Origin: Planctomycetota bacterium
GTDB lineage: Bacteria > Planctomycetota > Phycisphaerae > Sedimentisphaerales > Anaerohalosphaeraceae
DNA: 10,543 nucleotides
Reading direction: 5' to 3'
NCBI GenBank assembly: GCA_030637065.1
Contig: DAOVVQ010000130.1
Span: forward strand, 1 to 10,543
The stretch's first letter is position 1. Each line of letters begins with the position of its first letter. The notes beneath the pieces were generated by a model. The model was not told the origin of the DNA. It made no database searches and saw nothing but the letters and a program-made list of their open reading frames with translations. This document shows, in pieces, positions 1-6,582 of this stretch. Position numbers and translations under genes: made by a program.

Positions 1-41
1 AATACTGTATACTGACTACTATTATGCGAAACGAACCCAAT

Positions 42-69
42 CTTAACATTTCCTTAACATCGTTAACCC
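42..69 (+). promoter_or_regulatory. Pho-box-like tandem direct repeats
   Basis: The octamer CTTAACAT occurs exactly twice, at 42-49 and 53-60, with an 11-bp period. A third related copy, GTTAACCC, follows at 62-69 (9 bp on). Tandem TTAACA-type repeats with 11-bp spacing are the known form of PhoP boxes in Bacillus and of Pho boxes in cyanobacteria, and E. coli PhoB also reads 11-bp repeats. A weak -10-like TAACGA lies at 72-77, where a PhoB-activated promoter would place it. No phosphate gene is visible in the window, so the target is unknown. Confidence 0.4.
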
Positions 70-119
70 TGTAACGAAAAGGACTTACAACAAATTGAAC
101 CAAAACATGACAAAAAAAA

Positions 120-139
120 CAAACCCAATCAAACCCAAT
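120..139. repeat. Tandem direct repeat, 2 x 10 bp
   Basis: The decamer CAAACCCAAT is present twice back to back (120-129 and 130-139). A partial third copy, GAACCCAAT, is at 33-41. It is part of the repeat-rich leader and has no assigned function. Confidence 0.6.
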
Positions 140-183
140 TTCAACTGGTGGGCTCTGTGTGAAATGACTGCCTGTTTGGGTGG

Positions 184-212
184 CACCTTTTTGCGTTTTT
201 TGCAAAAGGGTG
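184..212. repeat. Hairpin, 11-bp stem with T-rich loop
   Basis: Bases 184-194 pair with 202-212 at all eleven positions, one of them a G-U wobble (188/208), around a 7-base T-rich loop. On the + strand the stem is followed by TTTGT, so it could act as a weak intrinsic terminator for a short transcript starting near the Pho-box-like site. It could equally be the fold of a mobile or repetitive element. Confidence 0.5.
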
Positions 213-293
213 TTTGTCATTACCGCGCTCGCCGCTCGCCGCGGCGGAGCGAGTCGCAGCCGCAAAGCCGCCGCCATTTTGAGCCTTTGGTAA

Positions 294-342
294 TTAGAAT
301 TTAAGATTTGTTTAGAATTTAGAGCTTAGAAATTAGAAATTG
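294..342 (+). repeat. AT-rich TTAGAAWTT repeats before pdxB
   Basis: TTAGAATTT occurs at 294-302 and 312-320, and TTAGAAATT at 326-334 and 333-341, giving four near-identical nonamers in under 50 bp directly upstream of pdxB. Two of them contain the -10-like TAGAAT (295-300 and 313-318), but no matching -35 box is visible. They may be promoter elements or simple-sequence expansion. Confidence 0.5.
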
Positions 343-354
343 AGCCGGGAGACC

Positions 355-1500
355 ATGTTGAAAATTATTGCTGACGAAAATATACCCTTTGTAAAAGAAT
401 GCCTTTCATCGCTTGGTGAGGTCGTTACCTGTAGTGGGGCCCGGATGACCAAAGAGCTGCTGGCCGATGCAGATGTCCTGCTCGTTCGCAGTGTCACAAA
501 GGTAGGCGCCGGCCTGCTCGAAGGCAGCAGGGTGCAATTTGTTGCCACCGCCACCATCGGCACCGAGCACGTAGACCAGCGGTATCTGGAGGAAAACAAC
601 ATCGCCTTCGCCTCAGCCCCCGGCTCCAACGCCAACTCCGTAGCTGAATACATCGTCGCGGCACTTTTGGCACTGGCGAAAAAACACAAATTCCAGCTTG
701 AAGGAAAGTCGATCGGCGTCATCGGGGTCGGCAACGTCGGCAGCCGGGTGGCGAAAAAGACAGCCGCTCTGGGTATGAACGTTCTGCTAAACGACCCGCC
801 GCTAAAGAGACAAACCGGCGACAGCAAATATCAGCCGCTGGAGAAGCTCTTCGGCTGTGATTTCATCACGATGCATACGCCTCTGACATTCGACGGTCCC
901 GACAAGACACATCATCTGGCAGGCGAGCAATTCTTCAAATCGCTCGGGCCGGAAACGTTTTTCATTAACACGTCCCGTGGCCCCGTCGCCGATACGCAGG
1001 CCCTGAAAGACGCCCTCGGGCAGGGCTGGATAAAAGGTGCGGTGCTGGATGTCTGGGAAAATGAGCCTGACATTGACAACGAACTGATCCTCAAGGCCGA
1101 ACTGTCAACGCCGCACATCGCCGGCTATTCGTTCGACGGAAAGGTCGCCGGTATGGTCATGATCTACGATGCCCTTTGCCGCCATTTAGGCATTGAGCCG
1201 CAACATACCGCCGCCGATTTCCTGCCGCCGCCCGACACCGCGAAGATCGAGATCGACCCCGGCAGCGATACCGAACAGAATATCCTTCAGCAATGCGTCC
1301 AGCAGGTCTACGTCATCAACAGGGACGACTTTAATACCAGAGAGATTCTTATCGTAGATGAGGGCCAGCGGGGCCAATGGTTCCGCGATCTGCGTAAAAA
1401 CTATCCCGTGAGGCGCGAGTTTTACAATACTACAGTGATCCTGCCGGAGGGGCAAGGCGGCCTCGCGAAGAAATTAGAGGGAATCGGCTTTAAGGTGTGA
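355..1500 (+). CDS. pdxB: 4-phosphoerythronate dehydrogenase (PdxB)
   Basis: This NAD-dependent 2-hydroxyacid dehydrogenase oxidises 4-phospho-D-erythronate to 2-oxo-3-hydroxy-4-phosphobutanoate, the second step of the DXP-dependent pyridoxal 5'-phosphate pathway, in the cytoplasm. I start it at ATG 355, giving 381 residues beginning MLKIIADENIPF, which aligns with the E. coli PdxB start (MKILVDENMPY; 378 residues). A TTG at 340 would add five residues without a family counterpart. The GGGAG at 347-351 sits unusually close (3 bp) to ATG 355. The NAD-binding GVGNVG is at residues 124-129. The D-2-hydroxyacid dehydrogenase catalytic set falls at R208, E237 and H254, matching E. coli numbering. 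The C-terminal dimerisation region is present (DLRKNYPVRREF, about 345-356), which separates PdxB from SerA-type relatives. folP follows after a 104-bp gap, so the two may or may not be co-transcribed. Confidence 0.93.
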   Translation: MLKIIADENIPFVKECLSSLGEVVTCSGARMTKELLADADVLLVRSVTKVGAGLLEGSRVQFVATATIGTEHVDQRYLEENNIAFASAPGSNANSVAEYIVAALLALAKKHKFQLEGKSIGVIGVGNVGSRVAKKTAALGMNVLLNDPPLKRQTGDSKYQPLEKLFGCDFITMHTPLTFDGPDKTHHLAGEQFFKSLGPETFFINTSRGPVADTQALKDALGQGWIKGAVLDVWENEPDIDNELILKAELSTPHIAGYSFDGKVAGMVMIYDALCRHLGIEPQHTAADFLPPPDTAKIEIDPGSDTEQNILQQCVQQVYVINRDDFNTREILIVDEGQRGQWFRDLRKNYPVRREFYNTTVILPEGQGGLAKKLEGIGFKV

Positions 1501-1566
1501 TACAATGGTATTAATTAAGTTCGCGGCGTAAGTCCGGTAAGTTGTTGCAAGCTAAAAGATTAGACC

Positions 1567-1587
1567 GCGTATAACACGCATTTTTTT
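1567..1587 (+). terminator. Weak intrinsic terminator candidate between pdxB and folP
   Basis: GCGT (1567-1570) and ACGC (1576-1579) can pair around a five-base loop and are followed, after one A, by seven T residues (1581-1587). The 4-bp stem is short for a strong terminator, so at most partial termination after pdxB is suggested. Confidence 0.25.
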
Positions 1588-1604
1588 AAGCGAATCGGTG
1601 CGGT

Positions 1605-2450
1605 ATGGCGAATGCAGGTATTATAAAATGGCCGACAGGGCAGTTGGACCTTTCAGGCGGATGCGTCGTCATGGGCATCCTGAATGTCACCCCGGACTCG
1701 TTCAGCGACGGCGGGCGATTCCTCGATGTCGGCGCCGCGGTCGCTCACGGTCTTGAGATGGCCCGGGCGGGCGCTGCGATAATCGACATCGGCCCCGAGT
1801 CCAGCCGGCCCGGCTCCGAGATCGTAAGCACATCCGACCAGATCGGCAGGGCAATACCGGTAATCGAGGCCCTGGCTGCGGAGACATCGGCTGTGATCAG
1901 CATAGACTCGCCGAATCCGGAAGTGGCTGTCGCCGCGATCCGGGCGGGCGCAAACATGATCAACGACATCACTGCGCTGGCGGATGGCAAGATGGCCGCC
2001 CTCGCCGCAGAGTCGCAGGTCCCCGTCGTCCTTATGCACATGCAGGGGACGCCTCAAACGATGCAGGAGGAGCCCAAATACGGCGATGTCGTCGCGGAGG
2101 TGCTGGATTTTCTCCTCGATCGCGCCCGCTGCGCCGAAGCATCCGGCATCGATAAGGACATGATCTTCATCGACCCTGGAATAGGATTCGGCAAGACCGG
2201 CGAGCACAACTTAAGGCTCCTTAAAAATATTGATAAGTTTGTCGAGACCGGCTATCCTGTACTCGTCGGGGCCAGCCGAAAAAGGTTCATCGGCCAGATT
2301 ACGGGCAAAGAGCAGCCAGCCGACCGGATATTCGGCACCGCTGCAACGGTCGCGATGTGTGCCTCGGCGCAGGTTTCCGTGGTGCGTGTCCACGATGTCG
2401 GCCAGATGCTGGACGTCGTAAAGGTATGCAACGCCGTTAGCTTCGGATAA
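1605..2450 (+). CDS. folP: Dihydropteroate synthase
   Basis: Dihydropteroate synthase joins 6-hydroxymethyl-7,8-dihydropterin diphosphate and p-aminobenzoate to form 7,8-dihydropteroate in cytoplasmic folate synthesis; it is the sulfonamide target. The 281-residue product has the family's usual length and TIM-barrel motifs in order: GILNVTPDSFSDGG (24-37, signature 1), the pABA/sulfonamide loop as ESSRPGS (65-71), SIDS (99-102, where VDT is usual), NMINDI (117-122), LMHMQGTP (143-150), DPGIGFGKT (190-198), GASRKRFIG (222-230) and RVHDV (261-265). A Ser replaces the usual Thr of the STRPG loop, a conservative change. The ATG at 1605 lacks a strong Shine-Dalgarno sequence. Planctomycete folP genes often sit near other housekeeping genes, but here the next gene is the unrelated IclR regulator after 288 bp. 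Confidence 0.96.
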   Translation: MANAGIIKWPTGQLDLSGGCVVMGILNVTPDSFSDGGRFLDVGAAVAHGLEMARAGAAIIDIGPESSRPGSEIVSTSDQIGRAIPVIEALAAETSAVISIDSPNPEVAVAAIRAGANMINDITALADGKMAALAAESQVPVVLMHMQGTPQTMQEEPKYGDVVAEVLDFLLDRARCAEASGIDKDMIFIDPGIGFGKTGEHNLRLLKNIDKFVETGYPVLVGASRKRFIGQITGKEQPADRIFGTAATVAMCASAQVSVVRVHDVGQMLDVVKVCNAVSFG

Positions 2451-2680
2451 ACGGCCCCGCATTCGTAGGGCTCTCTTGAAATGCTCACCGTTGGCGTGTT
2501 TTCTGTGGTGGTGTCCCGACGGCGGTTTTCGTTTTCATCTGCATCATAACCGCCTCGGTCATGGCCGAGCTGTGGCGAAGGCAAGCTGATGATCCCGCCC
2601 GCTCATGAGATGTGATCGCATATGCCCTCACGATAATTTCGATTAAAACGCTCAATGGAAGCTTTTTTTCAAATTAGGTG
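2451..2680. other. Intergenic stretch between folP and the IclR gene
   Basis: This part of the 288-bp gap shows no supportable gene. A 22-codon frame from ATG 2480 has no ribosome binding site and no recognisable product. A short palindrome, CTCGG-N6-CCGAG, lies in its middle (around 2550-2570), but no T-run follows, so it is not a clear terminator of folP. Base composition shifts from GC-rich at the folP side to AT-rich at the promoter side. Confidence 0.5.
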
Positions 2681-2709
2681 TTGACTTATATTTCAATATC
2701 TTTTACGAT
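2681..2709 (+). promoter_or_regulatory. Sigma70-type promoter of the uronate cluster
   Basis: TTGACT (2681-2686; five of six match TTGACA) is followed by exactly 17 bp and TACGAT (2704-2709; four of six match TATAAT). Transcription would begin near 2716, about 23 bases before the IclR start codon. Because the following genes are spaced only 15-27 bp apart, this promoter probably drives the IclR gene, the GH105 gene, kduI, kduD and the GH-A gene together. Confidence 0.65.
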
Positions 2710-2747
2710 TATTCATATAAGAACCAAGTGGTTCATATATGAATAAT
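2708..2747. promoter_or_regulatory. Extended palindrome, likely operator of the IclR regulator
   Basis: The arms 2708-2726 and 2729-2747 are complementary at 18 of 19 positions, with a single A/A mismatch (2720/2735) and a 2-bp centre. The inner core is GAACCA-AG-TGGTTC (2721-2734) and the outer part is ATTATTCATAT with its complement. It starts inside the -10 box, covers the expected transcription start and ends in the third codon of the regulator gene, so bound protein would block RNA polymerase. IclR proteins bind palindromes as dimers or tetramers. The core resembles the KdgR-type GAAACA-N-TGTTTC half-sites known from enterobacterial pectin genes. Autoregulation is inferred. Confidence 0.6.
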
Positions 2748-3497
2748 TATGAAATCCACAATTTAGTAAAGGGGTGTGAGATCCTGTCGGTTCTGGCCGA
2801 TCGGCCGGAGGGGATTTCTGCAATTGGTCTGGAAAAGCTTGTTGGGGTCCCCAAGACGACGGCGTTTCGCATCTTAAAGACGCTCTGCTCTCAGGAGATG
2901 GCTGAGAAGCGAGGTACTTTGTTTTTTGCGGGCCCGGGATTGATACAGATAGGGCTCAATTCGCTTCGGTCGCTTGAGATTCGTTCCTTATCGATCCCTT
3001 TCTTGAGTGAGCTGACAGCGAAGACGCATTTTACGGCTCATCTGGCCATCCCGAGCGGCTGGCAGTCGTTGATCCTGGAGGTCCATGACAGCCCAAATCC
3101 GGTGCGTGTTGCCTCTCGGTCAGGAACGACCGTTCCATTTTACTGTTCATCGACGGGCAAGATCTTTTTAGCTTATCGATTCGAGCAGGAGCTTGAAGAT
3201 TATTTTTCAGCGACATCTCTTCAAAAGCATACAGACAACACGATCGTCACCTTGCCCGAAATGCTGAAAGAGGTTGAGCAGATCAAAAGCGATGGCTTTG
3301 CGATTGATAATCATGAATTTCATACCGATGTCTGGTGTACAGCGGCTCCAATTAGAGATAGCCGTGGGCAGGTTGTCGCCGCGATCGGTGTAACGAGCCC
3401 TGCATCGCAATCTGATCGTCAAAAGAAAACCGATACTTGCATGTATGTTAAAAAAGCCGCCGAAGAGCTTTCTGCGGTATTAGGATTTAATGTTTAA
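2739..3497 (+). CDS. IclR-family transcriptional regulator, KdgR-like by context
   Basis: This 252-residue protein has the usual IclR layout and length. An N-terminal winged helix-turn-helix spans about residues 5-65 (recognition part VPKTTAFRILKTL, 37-49), followed by an effector-binding domain at about 80-250. The latter shows the family landmarks FYCSSTGKIFLAY (134-146, the counterpart of the common ATALGKALLA stretch) and GFAIDNHEF (186-194) leading to CTAAPIRDSRG (200-210). It is the first gene of a tight cluster, 21 bp ahead of the GH105 gene, and its start lies inside a 40-bp palindrome, so it probably represses or controls its own operon. The ligand may be KDG or a related keto-uronate, as for KdgR of Dickeya and E. 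coli, which regulates kduI and kduD. That assignment rests on context. ATG 2739 is the only plausible start; the ribosome binding site is weak (AGTGG, 2727-2731). Confidence 0.92.
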   Translation: MNNYEIHNLVKGCEILSVLADRPEGISAIGLEKLVGVPKTTAFRILKTLCSQEMAEKRGTLFFAGPGLIQIGLNSLRSLEIRSLSIPFLSELTAKTHFTAHLAIPSGWQSLILEVHDSPNPVRVASRSGTTVPFYCSSTGKIFLAYRFEQELEDYFSATSLQKHTDNTIVTLPEMLKEVEQIKSDGFAIDNHEFHTDVWCTAAPIRDSRGQVVAAIGVTSPASQSDRQKKTDTCMYVKKAAEELSAVLGFNV

Positions 3498-3518
3498 ATA
3501 AATTGAAAGGTTTTTGCT

Positions 3519-5717
3519 ATGAGAAAAAGTCTATTTGTGAATCTGGTTTTATGCTTAACGGTTTGCGGATGTGCCCCCGATCAGAAAACACAACCATTGC
3601 CCGAAGAAATGCAGCCCGAGCAGATCCGGTCCGTTATGACGAAGGTTGCTGACTGGCAGCTTGCCAACCCCAGTAAGCATGACACTGCGGATTGGACACA
3701 CGCCGCCTTGTTTGCAGGCATGACGGCATGGGCGCAAATGGCCGATACGGACACGTATTATGACGCCTTGCTGGGCTTTGGTGAAAAGAATAACTGGCAG
3801 CCGCGCAAGCGCAGTGGTAACCTTTATCACGCCGACGATCATGCCGTTGCTCAGATGTATATCGAGCTGTATAAGAAATACAAGGACCCCAAAATGATCG
3901 CCGGGATTCAGGAGCGGTTTGATTACATTCTGGCAAATCAGCCCGATACCCCGCTTACCCATGATGTTAAGGAGCACAAGAAGCGTTATAATTGGTGCGA
4001 CGCCTTGTTCATGGCGCCGCCGGTATGGACGAAACTGTCGCGTATTACGGGCCAAACGAAGTATCTCGATTATATGAACAAGGAGTGGTGGGTTACGACG
4101 GATTATCTGTATGACACCGACGAGCACCTCTATTTCCGGGATGATCGGTATTTCGAGCAGCGCGAAGCCAATGGCGAAAAGATATTCTGGTCTCGCGGCA
4201 ACGGCTGGGTGTTGGGCGGTGTTGTCAGGGTGCTTGAAGAGATGCCTGAAGATTATCCGGATCGCGCAAAGTATGAGAAGATATACAAACAGATGGCCGC
4301 GAAGTTGATCGCCATTCAGCCGGAAGAAGGGCTGTGGCATTCCAGCCTGCTGGACCCGGTCAATTTCCCATCCAAAGAAGCCAGTGGTAGCGGTTTTTAT
4401 TGTTATGGTCTGGCGTGGGGCATCAACCAGGGACTTTTGGATGCGAAAACATATCTGCCTGCTGTCAGAAAAGCCTGGGTGGGGCTGGTCGATTGTGTGC
4501 ATCCGGATGGCAAGCTCGGCAATGTTCAGCCTATCGGAGCGGACCCCCGCCATGTCAGCGCCGATCAGACGGAGATTTACGGTGTAGGTGCATTCCTGCT
4601 GGCGGGCAGTGAGGTTTACAAGATTGCCATGCAAGACGGCGCACAGACCCAAAAGATCATCGTGACCAACCCGACGCTGTCTTTTAGAGACGGTGAAACG
4701 GTTAGCTTGAATTTCGAGGATGCAAAGAAAGCTGTTGCCGGTTTAACAAAAGACAATGTTGCTGTCCTGGAATTCAAGACCAATCGCCTGCTGGTGACAC
4801 AGGTTGTGCAGGGAAAAGATAAGACGGAACTGTTGTTTCAAGCGGATTTTGCACCGGGCGAAAAGAAATATTTCTGGGTAATGAAATGGCCTGCCGGATT
4901 GGCCGGGCCCGAGCCGAAGGCTGCGGCCTACTGCCGCTTTATTCCGGAACGTATGGACGATTTTGCATGGGAAAATGACAAGGTCGCATTTCGGATGTAC
5001 GGTCCGGCGTTGGAGGTTGAAACGATCACATGCGGGATCGATGCGTGGTCAAAGTGCGTATCTACCCCATTTATCGATAAGGCTTATAAGAGCGGCGACT
5101 ATCACAAGGATCACGGTGAAGGCGGCGATTTTTATAAAGTCGGTAATACACTCGGTTGTGGTGGTGCGGCTCCATTGGTGGATGGAAAGGTCTGTCTGCC
5201 GGATCGTAATTTTAAGGAATGGAAGATCCTGGAAAACGGACCGATACGTTCGGTTTTTGAATTGACATACGCCGCCTGGAAAGCGGGCCGGTATACCCTT
5301 AGCGAGACCAAACGCATTTCAATTGACCTCGGCAGCAATCTGAATAAGGTCGAATGTTTCTATTCCAGTGATAATGCCCGGGCTGTTCCGGTTGCAGCGG
5401 GGATCGTCCTTCAAAAAAGCACTGAAAAATTTAAAGATGCAAAAAACAACACCATTGCTTATTGGCTCCCGGCAAGCAAATACGGCATGATGGGATGCGG
5501 AGTTATTTACGGAGCGGATGTCGAAGCCGAAGTTGTCGAGGCGGACGATCATTTGCTAATGGTAGCAGATCACTCCATCTCTGAGCCGTTTGTTTATTAT
5601 TCCGGCTCCTGCTGGGACAAAAACCGGGAGTTTAGCAGTTTTAAAAAATGGCAGCAGTATTTGGGAAATTTCAAAGAACGTATTGATAACCCGGTAACAA
5701 TTCAATTTGCCGACTAA
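3519..5717 (+). CDS. Unsaturated uronyl hydrolase (GH105) fused to DUF4861, lipoprotein
   Basis: This is a 732-residue two-domain exported protein. The N-terminus MRKSLFVNLVLCLTVCGC ends in a lipobox-like VCGC with the lipid-accepting Cys at 18. Residues about 30-375 form a GH105 (YteR-type) alpha/alpha barrel: HADDHA (104-109), WCDALFMAPP (159-168, with D161 at the position of the YteR catalytic Asp143), FWSRGNGW (223-230) and GLWHSSLLDP (271-280). GH105 enzymes hydrate and release the 4,5-unsaturated uronic acid that polysaccharide lyases leave on oligosaccharide ends. Residues about 380-730 match DUF4861, including FAWENDKVAFRMYGPALE (482-499), YHKDHGEGGDFYKVG (528-542) and LGCGG (545-549); its function is unknown to me. 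GAAAGG at 3505-3510, 8 bp ahead of the ATG, supports the start. kduI follows after 19 bp, which fits product hand-off to KduI. Whether the GH105 part prefers glucuronyl (ulvan-type) or galacturonyl (pectin-type) ends cannot be read here. Confidence 0.9.
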   Translation: MRKSLFVNLVLCLTVCGCAPDQKTQPLPEEMQPEQIRSVMTKVADWQLANPSKHDTADWTHAALFAGMTAWAQMADTDTYYDALLGFGEKNNWQPRKRSGNLYHADDHAVAQMYIELYKKYKDPKMIAGIQERFDYILANQPDTPLTHDVKEHKKRYNWCDALFMAPPVWTKLSRITGQTKYLDYMNKEWWVTTDYLYDTDEHLYFRDDRYFEQREANGEKIFWSRGNGWVLGGVVRVLEEMPEDYPDRAKYEKIYKQMAAKLIAIQPEEGLWHSSLLDPVNFPSKEASGSGFYCYGLAWGINQGLLDAKTYLPAVRKAWVGLVDCVHPDGKLGNVQPIGADPRHVSADQTEIYGVGAFLLAGSEVYKIAMQDGAQTQKIIVTNPTLSFRDGETVSLNFEDAKKAVAGLTKDNVAVLEFKTNRLLVTQVVQGKDKTELLFQADFAPGEKKYFWVMKWPAGLAGPEPKAAAYCRFIPERMDDFAWENDKVAFRMYGPALEVETITCGIDAWSKCVSTPFIDKAYKSGDYHKDHGEGGDFYKVGNTLGCGGAAPLVDGKVCLPDRNFKEWKILENGPIRSVFELTYAAWKAGRYTLSETKRISIDLGSNLNKVECFYSSDNARAVPVAAGIVLQKSTEKFKDAKNNTIAYWLPASKYGMMGCGVIYGADVEAEVVEADDHLLMVADHSISEPFVYYSGSCWDKNREFSSFKKWQQYLGNFKERIDNPVTIQFAD

Positions 5718-5720
5718 GAA

Positions 5721-5727
5721 AGAAGGA
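5721..5727 (+). promoter_or_regulatory. Ribosome binding site that fixes the kduI start
   Basis: AGAAGGA lies 9 bp before ATG 5737. This favours that codon over an in-frame TTG at 5707, which would overlap the end of the GH105 gene and add ten residues absent from known KduI proteins. Confidence 0.7.
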
Positions 5728-5736
5728 ATCAGGCCC

Positions 5737-6567
5737 ATGGAAATAAGATATTCACCGGACCCGGTCAGGTTTTGTCGTATGACCACGCAGGAAGTCAGAG
5801 AGAATTTTCTTGTAGAGTCATTGTTTAAGCCGGACGAAATAAAAATGGTTTATTCCGATATTGACCGTGCGATCGTAGGTTCTGCGGTCCCAGCCGGTCA
5901 AAGTTTATCGTTGACTTCGGCTGATGAACTCAGGGCCAATTATTTCTGTCAGCGGCGGGAATTGGGAATTCTCAATATCGGCGGCGGCGGCACTTTGACT
6001 ATTGACGAACAAAACTACAAGATGAGCAATCTTGATTGCCTGTATGTCGGTCGCGGCTCAAAGGCGATCGTCTTTGCCAGTGACGATGCCGCCAATCCCG
6101 CCAGGTACTACCTGCTTAGTTACCCGGCACATGCCGAATACCCAACCGTGCATATTCGGCGGTCGCAATCGACACCGGTTCAGCTTGGCTCGATCGAAGA
6201 GTCTAACAAGCGAACGATCTATAAGTGCATTCATCCTGAAAATGCTGAAACCTGTCAGTTGGTTATGGGTTATACCATTCTTGAGCCGGGCTGTGTCTGG
6301 AACACGATGCCGGCGCATACGCATGAACGTCGCATGGAAGTCTATATGTATTTTGACGTTGCAGAAGGTACACGTGTTTTCCATTTCATGGGCAAGCCTG
6401 ATGAAACCAGGCATATCTCCGTTGCTAACGGCCAGGCGGTTATATCCCCAAGCTGGTCGATCCATTCCGGTGTTGGAACTGGGGCATATACCTTCTGCTG
6501 GGGCATGGGCGGAGAGAATCAGGCGTTCGATGACATGGACCATTTAACGATCGAGGATATCAAATAG
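5737..6567 (+). CDS. kduI: 5-dehydro-4-deoxy-D-glucuronate isomerase
   Basis: KduI converts 5-dehydro-4-deoxy-D-glucuronate, the open form of the unsaturated uronate, to 3-deoxy-D-glycero-2,5-hexodiulosonate in the cytoplasm. The product has 276 residues against 278 in E. coli and shows close similarity along its whole length. Examples are NEFLVE-like ENFLVESLF (22-30), RRELGILNIGG (73-83), ETCQLVMG (171-178), NTMPAHTHERRMEVY (189-203), QAVISPSWSIHSGVGT (233-248) and GENQAFDDMDH (259-269). The zinc ligands of the E. coli cupin enzyme (H196, H198, E203, H245) correspond to H194, H196, E201 and H243 here, so it should be active. kduD follows after 15 bp, the classic kduI-kduD order, and the preceding GH105 gene would supply its substrate from lyase products. 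Confidence 0.96.
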   Translation: MEIRYSPDPVRFCRMTTQEVRENFLVESLFKPDEIKMVYSDIDRAIVGSAVPAGQSLSLTSADELRANYFCQRRELGILNIGGGGTLTIDEQNYKMSNLDCLYVGRGSKAIVFASDDAANPARYYLLSYPAHAEYPTVHIRRSQSTPVQLGSIEESNKRTIYKCIHPENAETCQLVMGYTILEPGCVWNTMPAHTHERRMEVYMYFDVAEGTRVFHFMGKPDETRHISVANGQAVISPSWSIHSGVGTGAYTFCWGMGGENQAFDDMDHLTIEDIK

Positions 6568-6582
6568 AAAGGCGGGGTTATT

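Larger units (their letters stand above)
1..354. other. Gene-free, repeat- and hairpin-rich leader region
   Basis: I see no convincing gene here. A small open frame (ATG at 107, stop near 304) runs through hairpins and low-complexity GC-rich DNA and has no ribosome binding site at a sensible distance, so I do not call it. In order the stretch holds TTAACAT direct repeats (42-69), a tandem pair of the decamer CAAACCCAAT (120-139) with a related GAACCCAAT at 33-41, an 11-bp hairpin (184-212), a tandem heptamer GCTCGCC (227-240) that opens a GC-rich palindrome (about 233-251), and four TTAGAAWTT copies (from 294, 312, 326 and 333) just before pdxB. Such a mosaic suggests a dispersed, non-coding repetitive element between two genes. 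That reading is inference and needs a genome-wide copy count. Confidence 0.6.

Noticed and set aside
95..304. Small open frame of up to 69 codons (ATG at 107)
   Set aside because: It crosses an 11-bp hairpin and a GC-rich palindrome, has an Arg/Ser-rich tail typical of translated repeats, and lacks a ribosome binding site at proper spacing.
340..354. TTG start for pdxB five codons upstream
   Set aside because: The ATG at 355 aligns with the start of known PdxB proteins; the extra residues have no counterpart.
2550..2570. Short CTCGG/CCGAG stem as folP terminator
   Set aside because: The stem is only 5 bp and no T-run follows on either strand.
2252..2584. Minus-strand open frame crossing the folP end and the gap
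   Set aside because: It overlaps the conserved 3' part of folP, and its sequence resembles no known protein.
3555..4652. Long minus-strand open frame of 365 codons
   Set aside because: It lies wholly within the well-supported GH105-DUF4861 gene on the other strand and shows no recognisable domain.
5707..5736. TTG start for kduI overlapping the GH105 gene
   Set aside because: A good ribosome binding site precedes ATG 5737, and known KduI proteins start there.
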